Origin: Clostridiales bacterium
GTDB taxonomy: Bacteria; Bacillota; Clostridia; Oscillospirales; Oscillospiraceae
Direction: 5' to 3'
Length of the DNA stretch: 64,000 nucleotides
NCBI GenBank assembly: GCA_019418025.1
Contig: DYCR01000004.1
Span: 1 to 64,000 of the forward strand
The notes under the pieces are model-generated. The model ran no database searches and had not been told where the DNA came from. It worked only from the letters and a program-made list of their open reading frames with translations. The stretch's first letter is position 1. Each line of letters opens with the position of its first letter. Shown one piece after another: positions 37,535 to 46,149 of this stretch. The position numbers and the translations under genes were made by a program.

Positions 37535-38449
37535 TTACCACAAACTTGTATCGGAATTGCGTCTTGCAATGGCATTCACAGCCACCAGCAAGAGCAGATT
37601 GATTACATTATTAAACAGGCTGATTGCAGCAGAATAGCTGAACTGGCCGCCGAGAACACCGACCTTGTAAACATAGGTGGAGATGATCTCAGAATATGCC
37701 AGATTGATATCGTTCTGCAGCAGGAACACCTTTTCAAAGCCAACGTCCATGATCTCGCCGGTACGCATGATCAGCATGATGACCATGGTGGGGATAATGG
37801 AGGGGATGTCGATGTAAAGCATTCTCTGGAACAGGTTTGCACCGTCCATTTTGGCTGCCTCATGCAGCTCCTCGCTGACAGAGGTCAAAACGGAAATGTA
37901 CATAATAGAGCCCCAGCCGATGTTCTGCAAAACGCCGGACCATACATAGATATGGCGGAACATCTTGGGATTCGACAGGAAGCCTGCCGGGTCAAAGCCC
38001 AGCAGCATCAGGATCTGATTGACAACACCGTCACTTGCCAAGAAGATCAGGATCATGCCGCAGTAAACAACGGTGGAAATAAAGTGCGGCGCATATGTGA
38101 CCAGCTGTGAAAACTTCTTATAGTTTTTGCGGGTAACATAGCTCAGACACAGTGCAAAGATAATGGGCAGAGGAAAGCCCGCTACCAGTGAGTAAATACT
38201 CAGAACAAGGGTATTGCGCAGAAGATCCCAGAACTGATAGGACTCGAAAAAGGTTTTAAAATGCTGAAAGCCTACCCATGCGCTTCCCCAAATGCCATCT
38301 GACGCCCGATAGTTCTTGAATGCCAGCTGAATGCCGTACATGGGGAGATAGCTGAATAAGACAACATAAATCACCATCGGCAGGATGAACAGATACATCC
38401 CCCAATTTTTCTTTAAATGCTGCGCAAACTTACTTCTTTTAGATTCCAT
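37535..38449 (-). CDS. carbohydrate ABC transporter permease, LplB type
   Basis: A 304-residue membrane subunit: basic N-terminus, first segment with WGMYLFILPMVIYVVLFSYLP, about six segments in all, EAA loop EELHEAAKMDGANLFQRMLY. It is the partner of the YtcP-type permease 12 bp downstream. AGAGGAAAG precedes the start. A strong stem-loop separates it from the binding-protein gene. Confidence 0.88.
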   Translation of the reverse strand: MESKRSKFAQHLKKNWGMYLFILPMVIYVVLFSYLPMYGIQLAFKNYRASDGIWGSAWVGFQHFKTFFESYQFWDLLRNTLVLSIYSLVAGFPLPIIFALCLSYVTRKNYKKFSQLVTYAPHFISTVVYCGMILIFLASDGVVNQILMLLGFDPAGFLSNPKMFRHIYVWSGVLQNIGWGSIMYISVLTSVSEELHEAAKMDGANLFQRMLYIDIPSIIPTMVIMLIMRTGEIMDVGFEKVFLLQNDINLAYSEIISTYVYKVGVLGGQFSYSAAISLFNNVINLLLLVAVNAIARRNSDTSLW

Positions 38450-38470
38450 AGATTTTCTTTCCTCTCTTGC

Positions 38471-38509
38471 GTGGTTCCGGTATGACCGCCGGGGTCATAC
38501 CGGAACCAC
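38471..38509 (-). promoter_or_regulatory. intergenic stem-loop in the transporter operon
   Basis: A perfect 16-bp stem (GTGGTTCCGGTATGAC with GTCATACCGGAACCAC) has a 7-base loop and no T run. Between a binding-protein gene and permease genes such structures usually protect upstream mRNA, giving more binding protein than permease. Confidence 0.65.
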
Positions 38510-38531
38510 CACAGATACCGGTTGCTGTTTG

Positions 38532-40154
38532 TTACTTGATAACGGAGTCGATGTACTCCTGGCAGAGATCTCTGTACTCTGCGACCTTCAGCTTGACCAG
38601 GGTTTCCTGGTGTGCCTGCCACTGAGCCTCGTCAATGCCGTTGATGACAGAGTCAGCGATAAACTTCTTCAGGTAGGTGTCGATATCAGCCTTCAGCAGA
38701 TTACGTCTCTCGGAGTTTTCCTGAGTTGCAGTGCCTGCGGGCATGTAGCTCACGCCGTACTTCATCTGGTCCTTAACTGCATCGAGCTTCTGGTCAACAG
38801 GCCACTTCTCATCATGCTGCAGCACCTCTTCGTAAGCCGCTCTCCACAGGGAAGGAGTCTGGCCGCTGAAGGATTCAGCATTTCTGTACTCAGCCTTGTT
38901 CTTGTAACCGCCGTTTGCCTTCAGCACTTCATCATCAATGGTCAGGAACATGGGGACTTCCTTGCCGTCCTCTTCCACGATCTTCCATGCCACATCCTCT
39001 GCACCGCGGCCCCACTTCAGGGACATCTCCAGAGAGGAGTTTACATAATCATACCATCTGACCAGAGCTGCAGGGTTCTTGCAGTTCTTGCTGATTACGA
39101 AGCCGCCGGTCTTGGTCACGTTGTTGACACCGATCATCTGCTTGCCGTCAGCGCCCTTCAGGACAGGCAGTGCAACATAGGTGCCGATCTCGCCGTTGAA
39201 GCCGCACTGCGTGGGGCTGTAACCTGCCAGCAGACCGACCTTGCTGCCCTCGGGGTCTCTGGAGTTATACTGATCGGAGCTCATGGTAAAGACGTCCTTG
39301 TCGATCAGGCCGTCTGCATACAGGCCGTGCAGATAGCTCAGTGCGTCATAGTAGCCCTGCTGCTCTGCTGCAAACACAGCCTGATTGTTCTCGTCCATGT
39401 AAACATGGTAGCCGCTCTCCAGCACGCCGAATGCACCGAAGAAATTGTCGATGGCATCGGCCCAGCCCCATGTGGAGCCAAAGGTGAAGGGGATCTCGTC
39501 CTTCTGACCGTTGCCGTTGGGGTCATTGTCACGGAATGCGATCAGGACCTCACGCAGCTGCTCGGGAGTCTCAGGCACCTCAAGGCCCAGATTATCCAGC
39601 CACTTCTTGTTGATCCAGTACTGGCTGTCGATGATGTTGGGGGTTGCCTCGTCACCGGTGGGCAGGCACTTGATGTGTCCGTCAGGTGCGTAAAGCGCGT
39701 TGGGGTAGTCGTCTCTTGTCTCAAAGAACTGGGTCACGTTGGGTGCGTACAGTTCCAGATACTCGTCAAGTGCTACGACCTGATCGTAGTTGCTGGAGAG
39801 GTTGAAATCGCCGAGGATCGCATCGGGCATGTTGCCGGTGCTGACCATAACGTTGATCTTCTCGTCCCAACCGGAGAGGGGGATCTCCATCCACTCAATA
39901 TGGATATTGGTTGCCTCTTCTGTTTCAAGCACGCAAGCCTTTTCGGCAGCCGCCTTGATGGGGCTGGCCTGAGGTACCGCAATGGTAAATGTCTCTTTTT
40001 CCTTTACGATCGGAAGTCCCTCAGCATTGAAGTTGTCCGATACTTCGTTGGGGTTTTCACCGTTCTCTGACTTGCCGCATCCTGCAAACAGGGTTGCTGC
40101 AACCAAGCCGAATGCAACGACTCTTGAGAATCTGGTAAGGTTCTTACGTTTCAT
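38532..40154 (-). CDS. oligosaccharide-binding lipoprotein of the ABC importer
   Basis: A 540-residue extracellular binding lipoprotein. The signal peptide ends in the lipobox LFAGC (Cys about 26), followed by a Glu/Asn-rich linker. The large size is typical of LplA/YtcQ-type binding proteins for complex oligosaccharides. GGAGGAG stands 6 bp before the ATG. It is the first gene of the operon binding protein - two permeases - sulfatase - GH43-like - GH2, so its ligand is probably a sulfated, galactose-containing oligosaccharide (inference). Confidence 0.88.
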   Translation of the reverse strand: MKRKNLTRFSRVVAFGLVAATLFAGCGKSENGENPNEVSDNFNAEGLPIVKEKETFTIAVPQASPIKAAAEKACVLETEEATNIHIEWMEIPLSGWDEKINVMVSTGNMPDAILGDFNLSSNYDQVVALDEYLELYAPNVTQFFETRDDYPNALYAPDGHIKCLPTGDEATPNIIDSQYWINKKWLDNLGLEVPETPEQLREVLIAFRDNDPNGNGQKDEIPFTFGSTWGWADAIDNFFGAFGVLESGYHVYMDENNQAVFAAEQQGYYDALSYLHGLYADGLIDKDVFTMSSDQYNSRDPEGSKVGLLAGYSPTQCGFNGEIGTYVALPVLKGADGKQMIGVNNVTKTGGFVISKNCKNPAALVRWYDYVNSSLEMSLKWGRGAEDVAWKIVEEDGKEVPMFLTIDDEVLKANGGYKNKAEYRNAESFSGQTPSLWRAAYEEVLQHDEKWPVDQKLDAVKDQMKYGVSYMPAGTATQENSERRNLLKADIDTYLKKFIADSVINGIDEAQWQAHQETLVKLKVAEYRDLCQEYIDSVIK

Positions 40155-40201
40155 TTTTTCTCCTCCAGCAGTATGTTTATTTCGCTTGAAAAAGCATCTT
40201 T

Positions 40202-40231
40202 ATTAAAGCATGATTTTGTGTACATTGTCTA
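40202..40231 (-). promoter_or_regulatory. possible promoter of the six-gene glycan operon
   Basis: Minus-strand TAGACA (40226-40231) and TTTAAT (40202-40207), 18-bp spacer. A weak -35 suits an activator-dependent promoter. The AT-rich gap 40232-40550 shows no gene. Confidence 0.4.
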
Positions 40232-40550
40232 TCCTGTATTTTTGAATGTCATGAATATATTACGATTTTCACCCTCTTTTTCCCCATTTCTTTGTATATT
40301 TTTCATCCGTATGACGCATCATTCAAAAATTCGATATATTTTTTTCATAAACTTTTTTCAATTTGACTGCATTTTTCCACACTGTTGCCATAATGCCTAT
40401 TTTTATTTTTGCCCCCGGCAGGTTCTTTTGACACTATGCACAGTTCCATTCTCCGCTGCCACCGCCTCCCTCCCCCCGTCAGACCTGTGATCTGTGAATG
40501 CATCTTCCTCCTTTCCGCGGTGCGATACACCCTGCCGCTCCCCGTCAAAG

Positions 40551-40585
40551 AAAAAAGGTGTGCGCATTGATTCAAAGCGCACACC
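40551..40585 (-). terminator. terminator of the AraC-type regulator gene
   Basis: Minus-strand GGTGTGCGC pairs with GCGCACACC around an 11-base loop and is followed by TTTTTTCTTT. Confidence 0.88.
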
Positions 40586-40613
40586 CATCGGTGGTCGGAT
40601 CGCCTTCCGGCTG

Positions 40614-42569
40614 TCACAGGTTCTTTCGGTACATTCCCGGGGTAAGACCTTCCCGTCTCTTAAACACCTCAATGAATGCCGTGCTGTTGCGGTAACCCAG
40701 ACATGCCGCGATCTCGACGATCTTCATATCTTCATTTTTCAGCAATTCCTTGGCCTTGTCCATTTTCAGCCCCTCGATATACTGAGCAAGACTGGTCCCC
40801 ATCTGCTTTTTAAAGAAGTGTCCCAGATTGGACGGGGTGGTTTCAAAACTGGCCGACATCTGCTTGATGGAGAAATCATCCTCAAGATAATGCTCCTGTA
40901 TGTAAAACAGAACATCCACGATGTTTCTCTTCGGTCTTTCCTCTTCCTCCCGAGGTGCCTGTGCCGCCGCCTGTGCTTCGGCCTCCATCATCCTGCGGAC
41001 CTTTTCTCTGAACTGGCGCTTTGCCGACTCCTGAAATTCCACAAGGTCGATGCTGACATTTCCGTTCATCCTGTCATAGGTCACATTCATGTCAGAGTCC
41101 ACAACCCGCAGAAGCTCGTTCACAAACCCGATCAGCGTGCGACCGTCCAGCTCCGGCAGGAACTCCAGTATGTTCTCCAGCAGCGTCTCGCTTTTCTGCC
41201 AGTCCCCCATCTCCAGTGCCTCCTGAAAGGCCTGCAATTCTACGGTGGGATCGATCTTGACGGTTCCGGTCGTATGGTAATAGATTTTTCTGGCTTCACG
41301 GTAGGCCCTGCGAAGCTTGGTGATATCCTCGCAGATCCCGCCGGCACTGGCCTCGGCCGTGTTGTTGATGAACGTGATCTGCTTCTCCAGTTCCTTTCGG
41401 TCTGCATCCGAACAGACGAGATACGCCGTCAGCTGTTCATGGATGCGTACCCCGTAGGCAAGGGTATTGGGATCTTCGCACTCTGTCCACTCCCGCAGCC
41501 AGCTGCTGATCCGTGCGTTATGGCAGCCTTCCGGCATAAAGATAAAGAATTTGTACTTCCGATCCAATTGGATGTTATTTTCCATGCATCGGGTCCACAG
41601 CTCATCCTTCGGTCTGATCCTCTGGTTCAGCACCTCATAGAGGCAGTTTTCCTGCCGCAGCACATTTCTCTCTGTTTCCAGACTTTCCTTACTGGCGATG
41701 ATGCTCTGCAGGGTCCCGTATCGTTTTTTAGAGCATCTCTGGGCCAGATACAGCCCCACCATAAGCGTGAACACCGCCATGATCGAAAATCCCCGCTGGT
41801 AAAGGAAAATGCTGTCCATTTTCTCTGTATCAGGGATCTTATGTAGAATCCAGAACCCATTTCCCAGATCCGAGCGGTAAATGCTGTAACGATTCAGCTG
41901 TGTATCCACATTGGAATCGGAATAGATCAGGTCATCCTTGTAATACAGCTCCGTCACATGCTGCTTTGCAACCGATCCCACGGCAAACTGGCTGCGGATA
42001 TCCTGCTCGGAGATGGTGAAGGTGAGATATTGTCTGTCTTGAGCTTTCTCTCCGATCTCAATGGGCGTAAAGATCACCACCCGACTGCCGGACTGCCCCA
42101 CCTGATGCCCATAGGCATACAGACCGCGGGATTTTCCGTCACGCAGCCGCTCCTCTATGTCGATGAGATTTTTTACAAAACCCTCATTTGAATAGATGCC
42201 GTGGGCGGTTATGATCTCCCCGCCCCGTTCTCTCACAAAGTAGATCCCCGATACAAAAGGAAACTCCGCCTCCTTTTCCATAAGATCCCATGTGATCTCC
42301 ATTGAAGCAATCCTTGGGTCCCCGGAATACTCCGGATAGTAGATCTTGTTCCTCTTGCAGTCACTGATATAGGAGTTCATGACCTTCATCTGATCCTGCC
42401 AATAGGTCGTCTCCCGGGCGCAATATTCCGCCATGGTGTTTTCCAGTCTCTTGGCTGCCTGGTGTGTCTGAATAAAAAAAGCCCCCACAATGATCATCAG
42501 CAGTGGGATGAACACCACCAGATAGTACGTAAGTGCAAATTTTGTATAGTCCGATTTCTTCTGACGCAT
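40614..42569 (-). CDS. AraC-family membrane sensor-regulator
   Basis: A 651-residue one-component regulator. An N-terminal membrane segment (about 12-32) is followed by an extracellular sensor region to about 260, a second membrane segment (FSIMAVFTLMVGLYLA), a cytoplasmic linker, and a C-terminal AraC DNA-binding domain of about 100 residues with two helix-turn-helix units (IKQMSASFETTPSNLGHFFK and IVEIAACLGYRNSTAFIEVF). This type accompanies LplB/YtcP importers and activates them when the oligosaccharide or its binding protein is sensed outside. The start at 42569 has GGGG 12 bp upstream, a moderate site. It should control the operon starting at 40154. Confidence 0.85.
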   Translation of the reverse strand: MRQKKSDYTKFALTYYLVVFIPLLMIIVGAFFIQTHQAAKRLENTMAEYCARETTYWQDQMKVMNSYISDCKRNKIYYPEYSGDPRIASMEITWDLMEKEAEFPFVSGIYFVRERGGEIITAHGIYSNEGFVKNLIDIEERLRDGKSRGLYAYGHQVGQSGSRVVIFTPIEIGEKAQDRQYLTFTISEQDIRSQFAVGSVAKQHVTELYYKDDLIYSDSNVDTQLNRYSIYRSDLGNGFWILHKIPDTEKMDSIFLYQRGFSIMAVFTLMVGLYLAQRCSKKRYGTLQSIIASKESLETERNVLRQENCLYEVLNQRIRPKDELWTRCMENNIQLDRKYKFFIFMPEGCHNARISSWLREWTECEDPNTLAYGVRIHEQLTAYLVCSDADRKELEKQITFINNTAEASAGGICEDITKLRRAYREARKIYYHTTGTVKIDPTVELQAFQEALEMGDWQKSETLLENILEFLPELDGRTLIGFVNELLRVVDSDMNVTYDRMNGNVSIDLVEFQESAKRQFREKVRRMMEAEAQAAAQAPREEEERPKRNIVDVLFYIQEHYLEDDFSIKQMSASFETTPSNLGHFFKKQMGTSLAQYIEGLKMDKAKELLKNEDMKIVEIAACLGYRNSTAFIEVFKRREGLTPGMYRKNL

Positions 42570-42751
42570 ATCCCGATATCCCCTTTTTTCTCTCTGAAAT
42601 AACGTCTGTCTGCCGTTTATCCCCGCTCTGTCTGCCGCCGTGTGCCGCACGGGTGGCCTGAGGGCAAATGAAACGCCCCTTGCGTTTTTTGTCATAGTAT
42701 GCTAGGATACTCTAAGCAATTTTACTATTTTCCTGAACTGGAGCTGTTGTT

Positions 42752-43390
42752 ATGGGCAAACTGATCTCGCATGATTCCCCCATCATTCAGGCGCTGAGCC
42801 GGGTGGGCGACCTGATCCTACTGAATCTGATGTATCTTCTGACCTGCATCCCGATCATCACCATCGGCGCTGCCACCACGGCACTTTATACCGTGTGCTT
42901 TCGCCTCGTCAACGGACGCGACAGTCAGCTGATCCACACCTATTTTCACGCTTTCCGGCAAAATTTCAAGCAGTCCACCCTGATTTGGGTCCCTGCTGCC
43001 TTCCTGATTGCCGATCTTGCCCTGACGGTGTGGCTCACTCTGCCCCAAGGCGGGCCGGTCCGCTACATCAGTCTGTTTGCCATCGCCATGCTGACATGGA
43101 TCGCTGCCATTGTCGGATACATCTTCCCTCTGATCAGCCAGTTTGAAAACAAGACACGCCTTGTCCTGAAAAATGCCCTGATCTTCAGCATCGGTTATCT
43201 TCCCCGATCCTTCCTGATGACGATACTCAACCTGATCCCCTTTGTTGTGCTTCTGCTCAACCCCTTTGGCTTCCTGTCCGCCGGCGCAATTTGGCTCACA
43301 CTTTATTTTTCGACTGCGGCTTATCTGAACGCCCGCCTGCTTCGGAAGGTTTTTGCTCCCTTCCTGCCGGAAGCCCCTGCATGTGAATAA
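42752..43390 (+). CDS. DUF624 (YesL-like) membrane protein
   Basis: A 212-residue membrane protein with about five hydrophobic segments. The N-terminal LINLMYLLTCIPIITIGAATTAL-like block (here LLNLMYLLTCIPIITIGA) is the hallmark of DUF624/YesL proteins. These are commonly encoded with LplB/YtcP sugar transporters and AraC sensor-regulators and are thought to aid that transport system; the activity is unknown. It is divergent from the AraC-type gene, 180 bp between starts. Confidence 0.85.
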   Translation: MGKLISHDSPIIQALSRVGDLILLNLMYLLTCIPIITIGAATTALYTVCFRLVNGRDSQLIHTYFHAFRQNFKQSTLIWVPAAFLIADLALTVWLTLPQGGPVRYISLFAIAMLTWIAAIVGYIFPLISQFENKTRLVLKNALIFSIGYLPRSFLMTILNLIPFVVLLLNPFGFLSAGAIWLTLYFSTAAYLNARLLRKVFAPFLPEAPACE

Positions 43391-43401
43391 CTCCGGAATT
43401 T

Positions 43402-43445
43402 ACCGGCACCCCAAGGAATTTCCCATTCCGGTGGTGCCGGTTTTC
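43402..43445 (+). terminator. terminator of the DUF624 gene
   Basis: ACCGGCACC pairs with GGTGCCGGT, with an inner GGAAT/ATTCC stem, followed by TTTTCTT. Confidence 0.85.
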
Positions 43446-43463
43446 TTGTTCCGTTTCCGTCTG

Positions 43464-44141
43464 TTATCCCCGCTGTTTTCCGTTGCGAATGTGCATATAC
43501 ACCGTATTTTTGGAAATATTCATCCGCTCAGCCACCTTGGCCACCGCATCCTTGATCTGGAAGATGCCCCTCTGGTACAGCTGAAGCACGATCTCCTTGT
43601 TCTGGTTGACCAAGGAGACCGCATCATTGGCATACACCGCGGCTCTTGCCTCTTGCAGTGCTGCATCAATGATATCATCCACATTCTCAGAGAAATTCTC
43701 CATCGACAGGTTTCCGTCAAAGCCGCTCTGCACCGGCGGCAGCAGGCTTGCAAGAATATCCGAAAGAGACGACTCCATATGAAAATTCATGCACATCAGC
43801 CCGATGATCCGACCGCCCTCGCCGTGGATGGGGATGGTACAGGAGCGCAGATAGTTCCCGTATTTGTTCTTTGTAAAATAAGGGGCCACTGTATGCCGGG
43901 GATCTTCCTGTAAACGGCTCAGCATGTTCAGCGCCATGTCCGTAATGGGAAAGCCCTCTTTCCGCCCCGTATAATGTCCGTTTATGATCTTGATCACGGA
44001 ATGATCCAGACTTTCCAGACTGTGCAGGACGATCTCATAGCATCCGCCCAGATATGCCCCCAGACCGTCCATCATCTGCGCATAAGAATCAAGGATCTGA
44101 CGGTCCAGCTCACTCAAGGTCAGAAATCCATCCTCCAACAT
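43464..44141 (-). CDS. YheO-like PAS/HTH transcriptional regulator
   Basis: A 225-residue cytoplasmic regulator. Residues about 15-125 form the YheO-type PAS domain (YEIVLHSLESLDHSVIKIING, then GLMCMNFHME), and the C-terminal 60 residues a helix-turn-helix (KDAVAKVAERMNISKNTVYMHIR). Members such as DauR respond to amino-acid-related ligands. It is transcribed divergently from ridA with overlapping control regions, so it probably regulates ridA and perhaps malY. The 5' region has a good promoter of its own. Confidence 0.82.
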   Translation of the reverse strand: MLEDGFLTLSELDRQILDSYAQMMDGLGAYLGGCYEIVLHSLESLDHSVIKIINGHYTGRKEGFPITDMALNMLSRLQEDPRHTVAPYFTKNKYGNYLRSCTIPIHGEGGRIIGLMCMNFHMESSLSDILASLLPPVQSGFDGNLSMENFSENVDDIIDAALQEARAAVYANDAVSLVNQNKEIVLQLYQRGIFQIKDAVAKVAERMNISKNTVYMHIRNGKQRG

Positions 44142-44197
44142 CCGCCACCTCCGATCATAGCCTTCACTGAAATATTTTTTGCTGCTTGCTGACCTAT

Positions 44198-44226
44198 ATT
44201 ATACATGGTAAGTTTAAAAATCGCAA
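44198..44226 (-). promoter_or_regulatory. promoter of the yheO-like gene
   Basis: Minus-strand TTGCGA (44221-44226) and perfect TATAAT (44198-44203), 17-bp spacer. Confidence 0.65.
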
Positions 44227-44277
44227 GATGTATAAATTTTTTATCTGTTTTTGTATGTGCAACTTTTCAATATTTCA

Positions 44278-44306
44278 TTGACTAAAATACCGTTTATTAT
44301 TATAAT
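44278..44306 (+). promoter_or_regulatory. promoter of ridA
   Basis: TTGACT (44278-44283) and perfect TATAAT (44301-44306), 17-bp spacer. The small palindrome GTATACATAC follows it and may be an operator. Confidence 0.75.
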
Positions 44307-44339
44307 GTATACATACTATAAAATTTGAGGTGGACAAAC

Positions 44340-44720
44340 ATGATTAAAAAGATCTACACGCCCAATGCCCCCGAGGCCATCGGCCCCTACTCTCAGGCAA
44401 TGCAATTCAATGAACTTTTGTTTACTTCCGGCCAGATCCCCGTTGATCCCGCTACCGGCGAGGTCGTTTCCGGCGATATCACCGCTCAGGCCGAGCAGGT
44501 CATGAAGAATCTCGGCGCAGTCCTGTCCGAGGCAGGCACCGATTTCTCCTCCGTCATCAAGACCACCTGCTTCCTGGACAACATGGACGACTTTGCTGCA
44601 TTTAACGCAGTTTACGGCTCTTACTTCACCGGAAAGCCCGCTCGCTCCTGTGTTGCCGTGAAGTCTCTTCCCAAAAATGTCCTTTGCGAAGTAGAAGTCA
44701 TCGCCGTGGTTGCAAAATAA
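44340..44720 (+). CDS. ridA: RidA family enamine/imine deaminase
   Basis: A 126-residue cytoplasmic trimeric protein that hydrolyses reactive enamine/imine intermediates released by PLP enzymes. Blocks APEAIGPYSQAM, LLFTSGQIPVDPATGE, VIKTTCFLDNMDDFAAFN and PARSCVAVKSLPKN with the conserved Arg are all present. Start at 44340 with GAGGTGG 7 bp upstream. A PLP-dependent lyase/aminotransferase (malY) follows, a likely source of its 2-aminoacrylate substrate. Confidence 0.93.
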   Translation: MIKKIYTPNAPEAIGPYSQAMQFNELLFTSGQIPVDPATGEVVSGDITAQAEQVMKNLGAVLSEAGTDFSSVIKTTCFLDNMDDFAAFNAVYGSYFTGKPARSCVAVKSLPKNVLCEVEVIAVVAK

Positions 44721-44734
44721 TCCAAACATCACCC

Positions 44735-44760
44735 ACTCCCCCAGATTCTTGGGGGAGTTT
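44735..44760 (+). terminator. terminator of ridA
   Basis: ACTCCCCCA pairs with TGGGGGAGT followed by TT. Two further GC-rich hairpins lie downstream (GGTCAGT at 44761 with ACTGACC at 44812, and GCCCTGTGA at 44819 with TCACAGGGC at 44838) before malY. Confidence 0.75.
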
Positions 44761-44881
44761 GGTCAGTTATCGGCCTTTTTGCGGCAGGCCCCGCCTTCCC
44801 TCCGGCCTTGGACTGACCGCCCTGTGATGCGCCGCCGTCACAGGGCGATAAAAGAAACACCGAAGAAAGGGAACTTCAGAT

Positions 44882-46066
44882 ATGACCAACCGTTTTCACT
44901 TTGACGATGTGATCGACCGGAGAAATACCAACAGCGCAAAATGGGACACCATGGACGAAAAATACGGCTCGACGGACCTGATCCATCTGGCGGTAGCCGA
45001 TATGGATTTTCGCATTCCTGCCCCCATCGCCGAGGGTCTGCACCGTGTGGTAGACATGGGTGTTTTGGGATATTCCGACCCATTTGACGGATTTTTCAGC
45101 AGCATACAGCGGTGGTACCGCAGACAGTACCGTTTGGAGATCCCCAAGGAATGGATCATGTTCTGCCCAAGGATCAATATTTCCTCCAGCATCTGTGTAC
45201 AAGAGCTGACCCAGCCGGGGGATCGGGTCATGATCCACGCCCCTGCATACGGCCCCCTGAAGGCCGCCGTGCAGAAAAACGGTCGGGAGCTTCTGGAGAG
45301 TCCCCTCAAGCGGCAGGGTGACCGCTACACCATGGATCTTGCACAGATGGAGTCCCTTGTGGATGACAAAACAAAAATGCTGATCATGTGCAGCCCCCAC
45401 AACCCCACGGGACGGGTGTGGACTAAGGCGGAACTGCTCAAAGCCGCAGATTTCTGCAAGGAACACGACCTGCTGCTGTTCAGTGATGAGATCCACGGAG
45501 ATCTGACCGCCGCCGGACAGAACCACCACACGGCCCTGTTCCTCAACGAGGAGATCAACGACCGGCTGATCGTCGCTTCTTCTCCTGCCAAAACCTTCAA
45601 CATCCCCGGTGTGATCGTTTCCTTCCTCATCGTTCCCAATCCCGCGATCCGCAGCCGAATCGCCGACGCCATCGACCGCATCGGTATGCACAACCCCAGT
45701 ATTTTCGCCATCACGGCACTGGAAAAGGCATACACCGAATGCGACGACTGGTATGAGGCCGTCAAGGCATATATCGACGAAAACGAGGCCTTTACAAGGG
45801 AATACTTCCAGTCCCGACTTCCCCAGTTCCGCATCCTCCCCCGAGAGGGCACCTACCTGCTGTGGATCGATTATCAGTCAACAGGGCTGAACGCCCAGCA
45901 GATGGAGTCGTGGTTTTTGCAGGAAGCTAAGGTCGCAGTCTATATGGGCAGCGTATTCGGACCGGAGGGCGATGGCTATATCCGGCTGAATCTGGCAGCG
46001 CCCCGTGCAGTGCTTCAGCAGGCCTATGATCGCATGTACGCAGCCATGGACCGCCTGACCCCGTAA
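44882..46066 (+). CDS. malY: MalY/PatB-type PLP-dependent C-S lyase/aminotransferase
   Basis: A 394-residue PLP enzyme of fold type I. Key blocks: WIMFCPRINISSSICVQ, MCSPHNPTGRVWTKAEL (Asn-Pro-x-Gly), FSDEIHGDL (Asp that holds the PLP nitrogen) and SPAKTFNIPG, whose Lys forms the Schiff base; C-terminal arginine region IRLNLAAPRAVL binds the carboxylate. MalY/PatB enzymes cleave cystathionine or cysteine conjugates to give 2-aminoacrylate, the substrate of RidA upstream. AAAGGGAAC precedes the ATG. Confidence 0.88.
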   Translation: MTNRFHFDDVIDRRNTNSAKWDTMDEKYGSTDLIHLAVADMDFRIPAPIAEGLHRVVDMGVLGYSDPFDGFFSSIQRWYRRQYRLEIPKEWIMFCPRINISSSICVQELTQPGDRVMIHAPAYGPLKAAVQKNGRELLESPLKRQGDRYTMDLAQMESLVDDKTKMLIMCSPHNPTGRVWTKAELLKAADFCKEHDLLLFSDEIHGDLTAAGQNHHTALFLNEEINDRLIVASSPAKTFNIPGVIVSFLIVPNPAIRSRIADAIDRIGMHNPSIFAITALEKAYTECDDWYEAVKAYIDENEAFTREYFQSRLPQFRILPREGTYLLWIDYQSTGLNAQQMESWFLQEAKVAVYMGSVFGPEGDGYIRLNLAAPRAVLQQAYDRMYAAMDRLTP

Positions 46067-46149
46067 AGAAGCGCATATCTTTCGGCAGTTCCAAATACAT
46101 CCGCAATACGAATTTCATACATATCATAAAAAATAAGCGAGGGATTATC

